Of a stretch of 64,000 nt of DNA, positions 21,150 through 33,402 are shown piece by piece; the stretch's first letter is position 1, and the number at the start of each line of letters is the position of its first letter. Origin of the DNA: Fusarium oxysporum f. sp. lycopersici 4287 (lineage: Eukaryota; Ascomycota; Sordariomycetes; Hypocreales; Nectriaceae); the NCBI RefSeq assembly GCF_000149955.1, contig NC_030986.1, positions 176,848 to 240,847 of the forward strand, read 5' to 3'. The position numbers and the translations under genes are program-made. The notes beneath the pieces were generated by a model. The model had not been told where the DNA came from, made no database searches, and worked only from the letters and a program-made list of their open reading frames with translations.

Positions 21150-23888
21150 TTACAAATAGCCCTGATTAAACCCAATTCCATCGGAGAGCAAACCCATCTC
21201 TTGGGCAAAATACAAAGCTTGGTCATTCTGAGCCCAACTCACTGCCCCCTGAAGACGCTGTAACAGATCCTCCGTTGTCTCCATGCCCATTGCCGATTCA
21301 CTGAACTGTGACTGCTCAGACACAGGAGATGGCTCTTCCGTAGTCTCGGAATGTGTCTTTTGCGCTCGTTCCGCAACTTCGTAGACTATAGGCGTTTGGG
21401 GTCCTATGTCTATACCCATCTGCATAGCAAAACCCACGGATGGGTCGTCTTCCATCCATCGCGAAAAGCTTTTCGCATATGTTGCTGGCGATAGTGGTCG
21501 AGGGAGGGATATCTGTTGCGTCATTGGCATTGGCATTGGCGCGAATTGTGGTTGTCCTAATAGCATGGGCATCAAAGAACGGTTCCTGTTGAAGAAACGT
21601 CTTAGAGCAGCTGGAAAGTCACTATCTTGAGCCAGGCGATCTTGACTAAGACACACATCGATGGTCAAAGCCAGTCTAAGATATTGCGTTGGACTTCGGG
21701 CCAGTACATCAGCGTGATCGTTGGTAAGCATCATTTGTGGAGGTTCCTCGCGGTCACTGCACTCCATAAAGTATCGAATGGTCTTGGAAATAGAGTGAAC
21801 GCCGTCGTACTTGGGGTGAAGCTCCCTGAAAACTTGGATGAGGACGTTGAGTCGCGATTGCTTGGAAGCAACTTCTGGACGGGCCCATATCTCGGTCGCG
21901 GAAGAGGCAGTGGACATCTTCATGTCGACCATGTGCATCGCGAGAGGGAGGGCTGTGCATGCTACAGCGCTGCTGGGTAGCCAACGGGTGAGTCGATGTG
22001 GGTGTAGTCGGGCAAAGCATTCTGCTATGCTTTTGGTGGCGTTTCGGAGATCTCTTCGGTTGTTCTTGAGAAATTGCGTCTCGTGTGATGCGGTGGGATT
22101 TTGGTTGACGAGACCTAATATCAGACCGAGGTGAAGTTCGTAGTTGCAGAGGGCGACTTGGCTGGCGCTGAAGAAATTGTCAGTAACTGAGTTTCAAGTG
22201 GGATTAGGTGAGCTTACTGGAAGTATATCCAGACTAGATTAGTGAACAATACCGCAGAGTCCTCGTATCCTCCTGAACTCAATGTCAAATCTTGAATGGC
22301 GAGCGGTGGTCTTGTAGCCACTGCCCAGTTCTTCAGTGACCTCTTGTGTTCCTGTACTTGCGCATACGCTGTCGAATGTGCTTCTGCATCTAAGATCGGT
22401 AATGTCTCGGTAGGATACACTAGACCCAGGACATCTGTAAGAGTAACACAAAGTTCTGTAAGGCGTTCTAATGTAAGGATGAGCTTGTGCTTTGTGGCGA
22501 TGTTGTAAACCCGCGACGACTCAAGTTCATCGACGAGATCATCGTAACATAATGGGGAGCAGTTCGCAAAGTCGAAATGGGCACTAGTGATCTGGATGTT
22601 CCTGCGAACGCAGAGGGGCATGATTCGGTCGCGGATAATACAGCACCACCAGATACGTTTAAGTATGTTCCGTCTCTTGACATCTTGTTGTGATATGTGT
22701 AGTCCGTAAGAGGGGGAGTCGTAACTGTCGGCGTCGCATGACTTGGCGTGTTGAATTGCGATTCGGAGCCATCTGCTATTTGCCTTGCCAGGTCCGGAAC
22801 GGAAGGTTGGGCACCAGTAGGTCAGGAGGAGGGCAGACTGTGCGATGGAGATGGGATCGGGGTCGGTCGAGAAGTCGTATAGAAGCTAGATCAATGTTAG
22901 AAACGGCATTCCCAACAATAACGTAATATTCACCTTGGCCTTGGTGTAGAAAGCCTCCTTGGCTTCGAGGATGGTGGCGAATCCCAGCGTGCGGAGACTC
23001 TCCTTTGAGACAAACTTTATTTGTTAGAACAACCAGCACACAGAAATGGTGATGTCAACGTACAGTGCACGAAGCAAACATCATCGATTGCAACAGAAGC
23101 ATCGAAACAGGCGTCCCGGACGTCGCAGAATTAGGTGTAGGATCGTACGCATTCCAGAAATCGGCTTCGTTGATAAGAGGGAGTAACGGATGAATGTAGA
23201 GGAAGTAATGTCGGATGAATTCGTCGAGGATCGGCTTGGAAGGGACGCGTAGACAGCCTTGAGCATTTAGATGGTAGAAATCGCAGTCGCGCATGTTGAG
23301 GGTCCTCAGGAAGGGCATTGATGAGTATAGAGCTTTGAGTTCGGATCGAACGGGTTCGCTGGGCTCTTCGATAATTGAGGGTGTATATGGTGGGATCTCT
23401 CTAATCTCTTCGACGACATCTTCAGTGGTATTCGTCGTGGGCGACTCGAGGTCTACCCGCTCCTGATGTTCGACTGATGTTTTGTATTCGCTTTCTTCTA
23501 GTATATGTAGCACGGCAGTCGCATCGTCGACAGGACTCGTAGGGTTATCGTGGTTCGAAGACGGCGACGTGGATGCAGCTGCCGTGACGGCTTCACAGTC
23601 CCGAATGAGGTCGGCATTGTCGGAGACGACGGACGCGCCTCGATGAGGAATGGGACTACAACACGTCAGTATATCATAGGCGGTGATGATATCGATAACA
23701 TACAAAGCATCAGCGCGACGAGCGACGACGCATTCGCAGCCGTCAAGTCGACAGTTCGTGCAAGGCGTAGACGTGCGGGTGACATCACACCGGACCTTTC
23801 GCTTGCGACATTTAAGGCACGCCTTTGTCGCGCGCTTCCTCGAGACAGGCTTCTTGGCGAAGCGAATCGGTTGCTGAGTGTTGTTCAT
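21150..23888 (-). CDS. Large Zn(II)2Cys6 transcription factor
   Basis: Five exons, complement of 21150-22167, 22218-22885, 22934-23014, 23064-23655 and 23704-23888, give 847 residues; introns of 48-49 bases. The zinc cluster is near the N-terminus: ACLKCRKRKVRCDV (from about residue 23), then PC, TNC and CEC, preceded by basic residues. The fungal-specific regulatory domain follows from about residue 190 (FIRHYFLYIHPLLPLI, ESLRTLGFATILEAK, ISIAQSALLLTYW). The tail is Gln/Met/Pro-rich. One intron (23656-23703) is 48 bases without a stop, so retention would keep the frame; the donor gtatgt, tactgac branch point and ttgtag acceptor argue that it is spliced. The target is unknown. The gene appears intact and lies tail-to-tail with the membrane-protein gene. 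Confidence 0.85.
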
Positions 23889-25230
23889 CCTGGTACAAGG
23901 CGGAGACGATGGTACCCGAGGTTGAAGAGGAGGAGCAGGAGCAGAGAGAATGAACCCCAGATTTACCCCAAACTTCACTGTCTCGCTGAGTGGTGGTAGA
24001 TGAGGCCCCCTGCTAGGGGCTAAGGGGCTGGACCCATGTGGGACGACGGTAGTGAACCTCGGAAATCTCGGCTAGAGGGGTTCATGCCCCACGGGGAAGC
24101 TTTGCGTATTCCTCTCAGCGCGATAGAGATAGGAACAAGATAAGAATTACTAATGTTTCGGCCACTGTAGCTTGTGACGTTACTGTTTTGAGCTGGCTTC
24201 AGAGTGCGATATTCCTTCTTGGAGTCTAGATTGCACTGACAGCAGCTCTGACATTGGTCCAGGTGGCGAACGGCATATTCCGGCTAAATGAACTGTTCTG
24301 CCAACACAGCTCAACGTCACCCGAGAAAAAGGCTAGAGGCCTGCTGACGTCTTCGTAAGTGTTGACGGCTCGCTTATCTTGCATGTCGTTGTGTTTACGC
24401 ATTGTACTATAGTATGAATCCATGACTCAGACCCCTGACGTGATGGTGTTTTTAAGGCATTGCGTATTTAACCTTATTTATAAGTAAACTACCGTGATCT
24501 AATAGTCGCAGCATTTGGTACATGTCTAAGGAGTAATCCGGATTTATCCTTTTCCTTGAACTTAGTCAATAGCCATTTGAAGGGGGATTTATCCCTTTGC
24601 TAATCGCATTATCCTGAAATTGATAATCTCTAGGGTAACCCAGAGACGCTACGTCATGTATCTAAGCCAGAGCGATAGTCGTGTAACGTTGTCTTCAGCC
24701 ACTTCCCTATCAAAGTCCGGTCGGACTCCTCGGACATCAGAAGCTTAAATACTTTTCTTCCCAGCAAATCTCAACTGCGAACACGTTGCGCGTGACTAAC
24801 TCAATGGAGCCCAAGCTTGCTGAACCAGACCACGTTTATTGGTGCTATTTTTATCTCGTGTTAGTGGAGCGTGGCTGTGCCAACAGTCAACGGCTCGTTC
24901 CAGACGTAATCGGTACGAGCCACAAAATGAATGTCACGATACCATCAATTAACCCTTGTAGCTCGTAGGTGTCGCCGAATCTACCGTGTTAGACCCTGCT
25001 TGATACGAGGACGTCACATCGTAACAGAGCCGGAATGCAAATGGGGCTTGTGTCTAATTACAGTAGCTTTGCCCTCGTCCTTTCTAGGGATGCTCCCTTG
25101 ATCATGTTATTGTCTCAGTATAATTTCATCGAAACGACCCATTCTTTTTTCTTCATATTTACTTTTTCTCTTCACTAGACATAATTTATTCTATGGATTT
25201 ACTATCTTGCTAGCATATACCAACTCCACA
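23889..25230. other. Intergenic, likely promoter region
   Basis: Upstream of the minus-strand Zn2Cys6 regulator and of the plus-strand disordered-protein gene. Open frames at 24226-24423 and 24786-24968 are short and have no recognisable similarity. Pyrimidine-rich sequence precedes 25200. Confidence 0.4.
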
Positions 25231-26241
25231 ATGGTAAAGAGGTTCGATGGCCTTGAGTTTTGGGAGCAACGATGCAAGGCTCTACAGCTATCGCAAACGC
25301 CCGCTACAAAATCACCTACCGAGAGCGAGCCGTCCCTGTCGTTCGAAAGCCCAGAAATACCCAGCGCCGAGCCAGCATCACCAGCTCTATCACTAATAAA
25401 ATGGCCGACGACTGCAAAACCACTCGGAAGCGTCGCTGATTCCGAGCCCATCTTCATTCAGACTGTTTCTGCAGTCCACGACGTCCGCAGTTCCATGTCC
25501 TTTTCACCCTCATTGGACCAACATAGCCAGTCTGCATGCGTGTTACGGCCAAGCAGCTTCGAAGGAAAGGAGGAGTTCCTCACTGTTATTAGCAGAGATG
25601 GATCAGATATAAAACGAGACAGCAGTCTGGACGACAGACGGTCACAATTAGGTGGCACAAATATCACACAACTCAGACGAAGATCACCACTGCGACTCCA
25701 AACAACCAACCTATCTGGAATGGCACAGCGCCAACAAAGGCATTCAATGATGCCAAATCTTCCGGCCTCAAGTCCCAACAATACACCGCTAGATCACAGG
25801 CACACATTGAGTGCCTCTGCAGATTGCAACAAGTGCATCACCCGCCAAACAGACAAAGCGTTCGAAGCTCTCACCAACGCCCTAAACAACAAACGCCAAG
25901 ACGAAACAAAACACCTAACAATTATCCGACCGACCATAGACTGCCGCATGCCTTCGCTCAAGTCGCCGAAACCGATTCGACCAAAGATGATACGACAAAA
26001 GACCCAGCAATGGGCGGAGACCCAGGAAGACCTTGATAGCTCCACAGCGAGCTCTTTGTCAAGCCCGATGAGTCCAATGATGCCAATTCAGATCTCATTA
26101 GATGGGAAGGACTTGGATAAGTCTGAAATACCCCCGATGGGTTGTAATCTGGATCATGACTTGGGCGACTTTTTGAAGTGGGAAGCACGAAATGTATGTG
26201 CTTATGGATATGGGACAAATGGGTATACCCTTTCGCCATAG
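25231..26241 (+). CDS. Ser/Pro/Thr-rich, probably disordered protein of unknown function
   Basis: Single frame of 336 residues from the first ATG (25231). It is rich in Ser, Pro, Thr and Gln, with short repeated styles (SSLSSPMSPMMP, KSPKPIRPKMIRQKTQQW) and little hydrophobic content, so it should be largely unfolded. The N-terminal segment MVKRFDGLEFWEQRCKALQL and a CNKC-type segment at about residue 200 are the only order-like features. No signal peptide or membrane span is visible. Long frame length and fungal-style codon use support a real gene. I recognise no family and cannot suggest a function. Confidence 0.6.
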   Translation: MVKRFDGLEFWEQRCKALQLSQTPATKSPTESEPSLSFESPEIPSAEPASPALSLIKWPTTAKPLGSVADSEPIFIQTVSAVHDVRSSMSFSPSLDQHSQSACVLRPSSFEGKEEFLTVISRDGSDIKRDSSLDDRRSQLGGTNITQLRRRSPLRLQTTNLSGMAQRQQRHSMMPNLPASSPNNTPLDHRHTLSASADCNKCITRQTDKAFEALTNALNNKRQDETKHLTIIRPTIDCRMPSLKSPKPIRPKMIRQKTQQWAETQEDLDSSTASSLSSPMSPMMPIQISLDGKDLDKSEIPPMGCNLDHDLGDFLKWEARNVCAYGYGTNGYTLSP

Positions 26242-26780
26242 TCTATTGAAAACGATTTAATGATGGGAGGATGATATACGGTTAAATTGCTGGACATCCT
26301 ATGACTAGAATATTCCCTAATAATACCCTCATAATTGACAAGAATCGACTACTCACAGAAGTGGGCGAGATCAACTGAAACGAATTCTCGCCGTACTGGT
26401 TCAAATCACTTGGAGAGGTTAAAATGTCTAAGAAATTATAGTCAGTTCTAGATTTCATCAATGCTCATAACGTTACCTATTACTGTACTGCAAATGATGG
26501 ACCCATATAATCGGCTATAATATACAAATTGGGCATAAACCCAATGATTTCATCCAATGATATTTGAGAACGCTCTTCGGACCAAAGGACACAACAGTCA
26601 ACATCCAGTCTAGTCAAGGCGTAATTGGTGATTTTGCGCTATGCTTGGATTTATTGCTTGTCGGCTTTCCTTCCAATTACGTGCTTTTTTCCCTTAATTC
26701 GACCTTGGTTGCTGAGTAATGGGAATATCATCAAGTTAACCCATTGCTCCAGGTGAGGGGTCATTTCAGTGACCTAACCA
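26242..26780. other. Intergenic, promoter side of the isochorismatase gene
   Basis: No gene seen; moderately AT-rich. Confidence 0.4.
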
Positions 26781-26790
26781 CTATATAAAG
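26781..26790 (+). promoter_or_regulatory. TATA-like box of the isochorismatase-family gene
   Basis: The element ctatataaag lies 66 bases before the ATG at 26847, a good position for a fungal TATA box. Confidence 0.5.
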
Positions 26791-26846
26791 ACATACGCAT
26801 CTGTTGTAATAATCCTCATTATTCACGACATATTCAGCGACAAAAC

Positions 26847-27478
26847 ATGGCCTCAGCAACTTCATTCCGCGACCTCGTTGGCATTCCCGCCTCTACGGCT
26901 AGCCCCTCTGATAGCGTTCTCATCATCATTGACGCGCAGAATGAGTACGCTGAGGGACAGCTTAAAGTTACCAACGCTGCTGAGTCGCGAAAGGTCATCG
27001 CTGGGCTTTTGGAGAAATACAGAGCCGCAAATGGAAGTATCGTGCACGTTGTCCATGATACACCAGAGGGCGCACCGGTCTTCACCCCGGGTACTAAGCT
27101 CGCTGAGGAGTTTGACGAGCTGAAGCCCAAGGACGGCGAGGCTGTTATCCACAAGAACTTCCCTGGTTCTTTCACCAAGACGGATCTTCAGAGCGTCTTG
27201 GATAAGACTGGAAAGAAGAAGGTTGTTCTTACAGGCTACATGGTAAGTCGTTGAGTTATACGTAACTGAGATATGAGACTAATTGCGACCAGGCCCATGT
27301 CTGTGTCTCGACTACTGCGCGACAGGCTGACGAGCTTGGCTTTGACGTCATCATCCCTGAGGATGCCGTTGGTGATCGCGATATCCCCGGCGTTGACGCC
27401 TCACAACTGGTCAAGGTTTCACTGAGCGAGATTGGCGATGCCTTCGGAACCATCATCAAGAGCAGCAGCATTGCTTAG
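26847..27478 (+). CDS. Isochorismatase-family cysteine hydrolase
   Basis: Two exons, 26847-27242 and 27293-27478 (50-base intron), give 193 residues. The cysteine-hydrolase triad can be read: Asp29 in [10 protein letters not shown], Lys103 in IHKNFPGSF and Cys136 in [12 protein letters not shown]. Family members hydrolyse isochorismate, nicotinamide or other small amides and ureides; this sequence resembles the stand-alone fungal type for which substrates are mostly untested. No targeting signal is seen. It ends 58 bases from the end of the convergent P450 gene. Isochorismatase-like proteins can reduce salicylate precursors in plant-fungus interaction, but this one lacks a signal peptide, so a secreted role is not supported. 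Confidence 0.9.
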
Positions 27479-27536
27479 AATTATCTATAAGCGATATAAA
27501 CTTTTACAATCTATGTCATTACACTTCATTAAACGT

Positions 27537-29318
27537 TCATTCCTGCTTCTCTGAGAATTCCGGCTGTACGAGTTCTCTCCGTGTGAATTTGACGTTGAAA
27601 TCTGTCTGCTTGACAAACCAGGCGTTGATGATCCTCCACTCCTTGCTTGGGTCCTCAAAGTTAATCTGCTTCTTGTTAGTATTGCCTTTATGCACATGCG
27701 GGATGAGTATAGCTTACCTCGAATCGTCTTAGAAGACTAGGCACAACCTTGTAGATCTCCAATAGACTGATGTTCTTGCCAATACATGTTCGGCTACCCA
27801 TGCCGAATTGGAACATCATACCCGTCATCTTCTTGATGCGCTTATCTTCCTCCTCAGCATCGAGGTTGGGGTCGGGCAACCAGCGCTCAGGTCGGTACTT
27901 GTCCGTATCGGTGCCAAAGATCTCTGGGCGGTTATGGATGATCCATGCTGAGACACCGACGATTGTGCCGCCCTTAATGAACTCGCCTCCGATCTCTGCT
28001 CCTTGGGGAGGAACGATTCTCTCAAGAGGAAGACCTGGAGCTGGGTGCATTCGGAAAGCTTCTTGGACACAAGCATGGAGGTAAGGGAACTTCTGAGCCT
28101 CAGAGAACGTGACCAGACCAGACTCGTAGTCAGAAAAGACACCGGCCTTGGCAGCCTCATCAAGCTCGTTCTTGAGCTTCTGGTAGCACTCGGGGTTTCG
28201 GAGGAGGTAGTAGAAGACGGCGGAGAGTGTGATAGCTGTGGTTTCTGAACCTGCAAAGGCCATAGAAACTGCCATGGTCTGTACCAAGGTGTCTGTCATG
28301 AACTCGGGGCGGGCTTCGCGAGCGGCAATGAACTTGGAGAGCAAGTCCTGGCCGAGGGGCTGCTTCTTGAGATTGCTGGTGGGGAGGCTATCGACAGACT
28401 TGAGTTCAGGGATGAGACGTTCGGCCATACGGGCACGGGCAAAGCGTGCAACGGCGATTGTTGAGTCAAAGAGTCCCCACTGGGAGAGCTTGAGGTAAAT
28501 AGGGTTCTTCTGGAAGATTAGGTCAAGGAAAGGAATTTGTCCGACCTAAGATCTGTTAGTCAAGAACATGACCAAGTGAACGGATGACTTACAGGTGCAA
28601 CATAGAGGAACAGCTTGCCCAGGTACGCAACAATACCCTCAACATCTTCATTCTTCTCAATGAATCCATGTCTCTTGCTGTAAGTGATCTCGCCAATGAC
28701 ATCAAAGGCGTAGAACTGAAGCCACTGTGTAAAATCACAGACATCAGCCCTCTTGGCAAAGAGCTTTTCGGTCTGTTCCAAGAACAGCTTGGTGGTGTTA
28801 TCGACAAATGGTTCGTATTGAACCAGTGCGCTCATGGAGAAGGCAGAGTTGACACATCTGCGGAATTGGGAGTGGAAGTCATTGTCTGTAGTGCTGAAGA
28901 GAGATGCGAGACGGTGGCCCTTGACCACGGATTGTTGGACAATGTAAAAGTCGGACTGAGATAGTCAATATCAAGATTTCTTGGCTTGGACGTAAGAACA
29001 TACCTTGACATAGCCCTTGCTAAGGCCATAGATGGACTTGAGAACAGCAGGGTCGGCAAATGATAGAGTGTTTGGTCCCAATCTGACAATATCACCATGC
29101 TTAGCATGGAGTTTCTGCAGTGTCACTTCAGGTCTCTGTCCATAAACATCCCAGAAGCGCCACCAATCCGTCAAAGACGCCAGAAAAGGGCCGGGGTATT
29201 TATTTAGACCATGGTGATATCTGTTCTTGACCAGCCACGCGACAGTCAGTGATGTAAGTACCAACACCCAATGCTGGGCGAGGGCACTGAGAAGAGTTTC
29301 AACCAAGCCACTGTGCAT
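27537..29318 (-). CDS. Cytochrome P450, pisatin-demethylase-like
   Basis: Four exons, complement of 27537-27665, 27718-28545, 28593-28955 and 29004-29318, give 544 residues; introns of 47-52 bases. The N-terminus has one membrane anchor (HWVLVLTSLTVAWLV), then YPGPFLASLTDWWRFWDVYG, a segment characteristic of the pisatin-demethylase-like P450s (CYP57 and relatives). The I-helix motif AGSETTA, EAFRMHP (ExxR), PERWL and the heme loop FGMGSRTCIG are intact. Enzymes of this broad group O-demethylate or hydroxylate aromatic compounds such as plant phytoalexins; the substrate here is unknown. All exon joins keep frame, so it should be functional. It converges on the isochorismatase-family gene, so the two do not share a promoter. 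Confidence 0.9.
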
Positions 29319-30372
29319 GTTGAAGGCACGAAAAGGGCAAGCAAATTAAAGAATTGTTGAAGAAAGTACTGAAGTGGTTTATTTCCTATTTTATTTTTTA
29401 CTCTAGCATACTCTCTTCTTATATCAATTTCCACTTAGACCAGATCTTGATGACAGTCTCGGTCTTCGGGTACTCCAGGTTTGCCCCCACAGGCCATTCT
29501 GGGGTATTTGGGGACAAAATGATCCACCATCTCGGCAAGTAAACACGGCAAGTAGAGCTGATGCAAATATCCGAGCGCAATTTTACGTTTTGGTAAATAA
29601 ATGCCATCATAATTATTTAGCAACCGCTCATTACTGGGAAAACGAGGCGAGGAGAGTTTTTCCCTGCGACATGCCTGCGTTGGAGCTAATAAATGTCGTC
29701 GGCAGATGTGAACGGGAGAGCAATGATAAGACAGATAAAGTAAGCAGATGTTGACGATAACGAGTGTTCATTCGCACAGAGGAGATACGGCATTCGGAAT
29801 TCGCGGGGGAGAAATAGATTGCAGAGTGTAGACGTCGTCATCACCGCAGTCAGATCACGTATCTCACAACTGCCGTGTCACAGGATTTGCCGATGCTGGG
29901 ATTACAGAAGGTTTTATTGCGTTGCACTGAGGCTCCCTTTCATGCGCTGCGTCTGGAGTCTTTGGTTAGACGCATTGCGTATTTATCAGCCGCAGTTCAT
30001 TATCTGTGACCAGAACTAAGTCTATTCTTCTTATCCTCTCTTTTCTCATCAGATCATGTCATTGGACCCCAGCCGTTATGCCATAAGTCCTCAATTGATG
30101 TCGGAAAATTTCGCGAGGCCCAACCTACTCTTGGACTCAATCCAACCGGTATCTATCCGGACCTTTTGGAGAGAAGGTATATCGGATGTACGGATGGGAA
30201 CCTGAGTATGTCCGTTTCGAAGACACTACTCACAAACAAGGCATTATTGGATCAGACAGCTGGTCAGTGTACACACTCGCTACAGAGATTCCGACCCTCC
30301 TATACCCGTCTTAAATTCTCACCTTCGGATACACGCCAAAAATACAAAGCCCGCTACTTAGATCATTATAAT
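29319..30372. other. Intergenic, promoter side of the P450
   Basis: No gene is supported. Short frames at 29819-30019 and 30166-30402 lack similarity. Confidence 0.4.
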
Positions 30373-33124
30373 CTAGTTATCAGTTATAATGTATCGTTCT
30401 AGCAAAGCTTTAACAACAGAAGCCGACGTTGCTGCAGCAAAGTCTTGCCATTCCTTATTCTTGTGAGAGTCTGCATAATCGCAGACACCTTTCACCACAA
30501 TACATGGCAAGTCTTCCCACAAACCAGCGCTCTCCATCTCAAAAGCCGCAATGCCAAGCCGCTCAGCAAGTCCATCTCGATCCTTACTCGACTTGAGCAC
30601 TGTGTCTCCAGAACCAAACCGCCCCAGAAAGATCAAAGGCTTTTGTGCCTCGCAAATATCACCTTGCTCTTCCAAGAGCATTTTCTCCTGCAGTCGACAT
30701 CTTGCTACAAGGAATTTCTCGTCGCATCCCGCCTCATCGCAGGAGACACCACGACAGCGCTCGCATGTTAGGCTTGGGCTGCTGAAGCATGTGCATAGTA
30801 CCAAAGTGTCGATCTGATGCTGGTAGGTTGATTCGTAGAGCCGATCACTAGCTGAACCAGGGTACTGATATCTTGGGTTGCTCTGCTGGATTCGTTCCAA
30901 AATCTCTGCTGATCTTGCCGTAACGTCGTCAAGAAAAACATCAGTTCAAGTGAATAAGAAAATTGTTTATCAGTTTCCTCGCAGTATGGATCGGCTGTTT
31001 GGTCACGAAGCTGTCTTGGTACCTTCTTCCAAAGTCGTACTGTACCATGTGTGAACTGACTATAACGTCACCAAGAAGGACTTCTCTTTTCCCACCGTGA
31101 GGCGATTGTACTTCTGGGATACCGCCGCAGATACCAGCTAGGAAGACCACTTCTAACTCTGGATAGGAACATTGTAAGCGGGCAGCTGCAGTTCCTGCGC
31201 TTACTTTGCCCATACTATACAGAAGGAGAACGACAACATCAAGGTCGCCTATGCGCCCATTGACGTAATGATTCGTGTCGCCTTTGAGCTTACCGTAGTG
31301 GTGATACTGCTCTTGCCAGATGGAGTCAAAGAGTGATCGGATAGCGTCAAATTCTAGTGGTAGAGCGCATATAATGGCGGCCTTAAAGCCGCACCGATCC
31401 TTTGGAGGCTGAGCATCTCCCTTAGAAGATCCGGCCTTGGTATCAGAGTGCGGCCTTGACTCAACAGGAACGTCCTTGCCTAAGCCATCTTGCCGTCGTG
31501 GCAGCTCACGATATGCATCTGATGGCTCTCCGGGAATGTCAGAGACATGCACAAAGTCGTCATTATTTTCTATTGTGCGGATTCGTTTGTTCATAGGCTC
31601 CATTATTGATTCGATTTCTGGGTTCATAGAGTGCTGGCGTTTTAAACCAAGATTTGGTAAGCAGTTTTCCAAAGCAGACTCGAGATGCTGGACGATGTGG
31701 TGGTAGAGCTTGTCTCGAATAAGCATATCTGCTTGAGGACCTTCAGCTTTGACATGTTGAAGTTGGCTATGAACGTTCAGACACCCTCTGATGGCTTCCG
31801 TATAGGAGTCTTCTAGCCTTGCGCCTCCTTCTTGCAAGACGTCCAAGCTTGATAAGAGCTGCAACCATGCTCGATCATTTTCTTTACCATAGTGAGGACG
31901 TATATCTAGCGGGATGGCCTCTCCATCATCTAGCTCCAGTAAAATCTTTGCCAAGGAAAGCAATACTGGATGCCCAATACGGAAAGCTCGGAATTTCGGA
32001 GAGCTAGGGAATTGAGACGAGAATGAACGGTAGAACCTGTCCCTTCCGGTGTAGTTGTCCAATGACCCAAAAAAGCATATATCTTTAGAATCCAAGCTAG
32101 CATCGAAGAAATCCAACACGCAGTATCCTAGTTCGGCAGCAAGCGCTCTCTTGGCTTTGAGTGTATAGTGAATTTTAGCATGTTGATTACCCTGTTGCTG
32201 TGCAATAAGATCTCGAACCGTTTGACGCTTGAACATGCCACTGGTAATCCTTTCGGCGAGAGATTGGCTTGCCAAGTTCTTGAGAATCGGATGGCTATTG
32301 GAGTCATGAGACAATATTGGGATCCAGGCACTTAGAAGCTGTCCTTTCCACGGCAATAGTTGTAGCTTATAGTTCTGTCCAGAGATACTTGTCATTTCAG
32401 AACATAGGTCGAAAATCTCTTTCTGACAATCCTGTTGCCCTAGAAATTAAAGTCAGTATTATATAAGCATGTAAAGAAAGAGATGAACATACTCGCCAGA
32501 TGTACATTGGATGCCTTTCCATGGCTCCGCGCTATCTGAGCACGCCGGCAAGAATAGCTGCAATTCAGGAGACCTGATTTGTGCAGACATAAATGCCGCA
32601 AGCTCTAGGAGAAGCTTGTGGTTTGCTTTGCAACTAAAACGCTCAAAGACCAACTGAAACGTTTCAGAAGCCAATTCCCTTAGCTTTAAATCCTTCCAGA
32701 TATCACTCTTTACCCGCCGAGGGACATTAGGTTCTGTTTCGTGAGCCTTTGAAAGGGCTTTCGTGACCAAACTGTTGCATTCTCTCGTGACAGTAAGGCA
32801 TTTTGTCTTTATGTCATCCGTAAACACGAATAGGTTCAGATCGGGACCGCTTGCTAGGTTGAAGAGGCCTATATCAAACATTTCGAGAAAGCTCACAAGT
32901 CCAGATAAGTAAGGATATCTTCTGTTTGTACCCGAAACTGTTGTGATGACAGGATTCACCCCTTCATCTAAGAAACTACATAACTGGTCGAGATTGTGCC
33001 TGAAGAGCTCAAAGCTTTCCTTTTCGAAGTGAATTTTCTCATTTCTTATAAGGAAAGCCTCTCGTAAATTTCTCTCCAGAGCCTCATTTTGTCTGTTCGT
33101 TGTGGAATCCTGCCAATTGCGCGC
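30373..33124 (-). pseudogene. DUF7580-like / PNP_UDP nucleoside-phosphorylase-domain gene, frameshifted
   Basis: Reading from right to left, an open stretch from 33124 is spliced at 32440-32505 to 30941-32439, then continues in a shifted frame to the stop at 30373. The N-terminal half resembles the fungal DUF7580 family (ILLELDDGEAIPL ... YTEAIRGCLNVHSQL). The C-terminal half is a purine-nucleoside-phosphorylase/MTAN-type domain: FKAAIICALPLEFDAIRSLF, VVFLAGICGGIP, a cysteine-rich insertion (TCERCRG...), IAAFEMESAGLW and KGVCDYADSHKNKEWQ. Such domains occur in fungal NLR-type and allorecognition proteins. A one-base shift at about 30941-30946 separates FLIHLN from DVFLDDV, and no intron fits. 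The 5' end is unclear: the frame opens only after a TGA at 33125 and its first ATG is 32881. I judge it a recent pseudogene or an assembly error. Confidence 0.65.
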
Positions 33125-33402
33125 TCAGGGTTGATAGCGTGCGAGATGGGGTGCTAATAAATTGGCTACTTCATGCAGAAAGCGCCACTCAGGACTTTCA
33201 CTTGAATAAGGCATGCTTAAATTCAGAGAAATGAGAACTCGTATCACGAGCTTAAGAGTAAGATGCTGATAGCCTAGCCATTTAAAGGGTTGAGAGTCAG
33301 CAAATGCTGAGCTATCAAAATCAGGCTGTCAATCATCCTCAGCAATGCGGCTCGATTTAATGCATAAGTTTCCCCGCTCACGGATTTAAGTAATTCCGCG
33401 CA

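Noticed and set aside
23656..23703. Reading the 48-base stop-free segment as coding in the large Zn2Cys6 gene
   Set aside because: It has a gtatgt donor, tactgac branch point and ttgtag acceptor, so it is better taken as an intron.
24786..24968. Open frame of 60 codons
   Set aside because: Short, no similarity, no splice partners.
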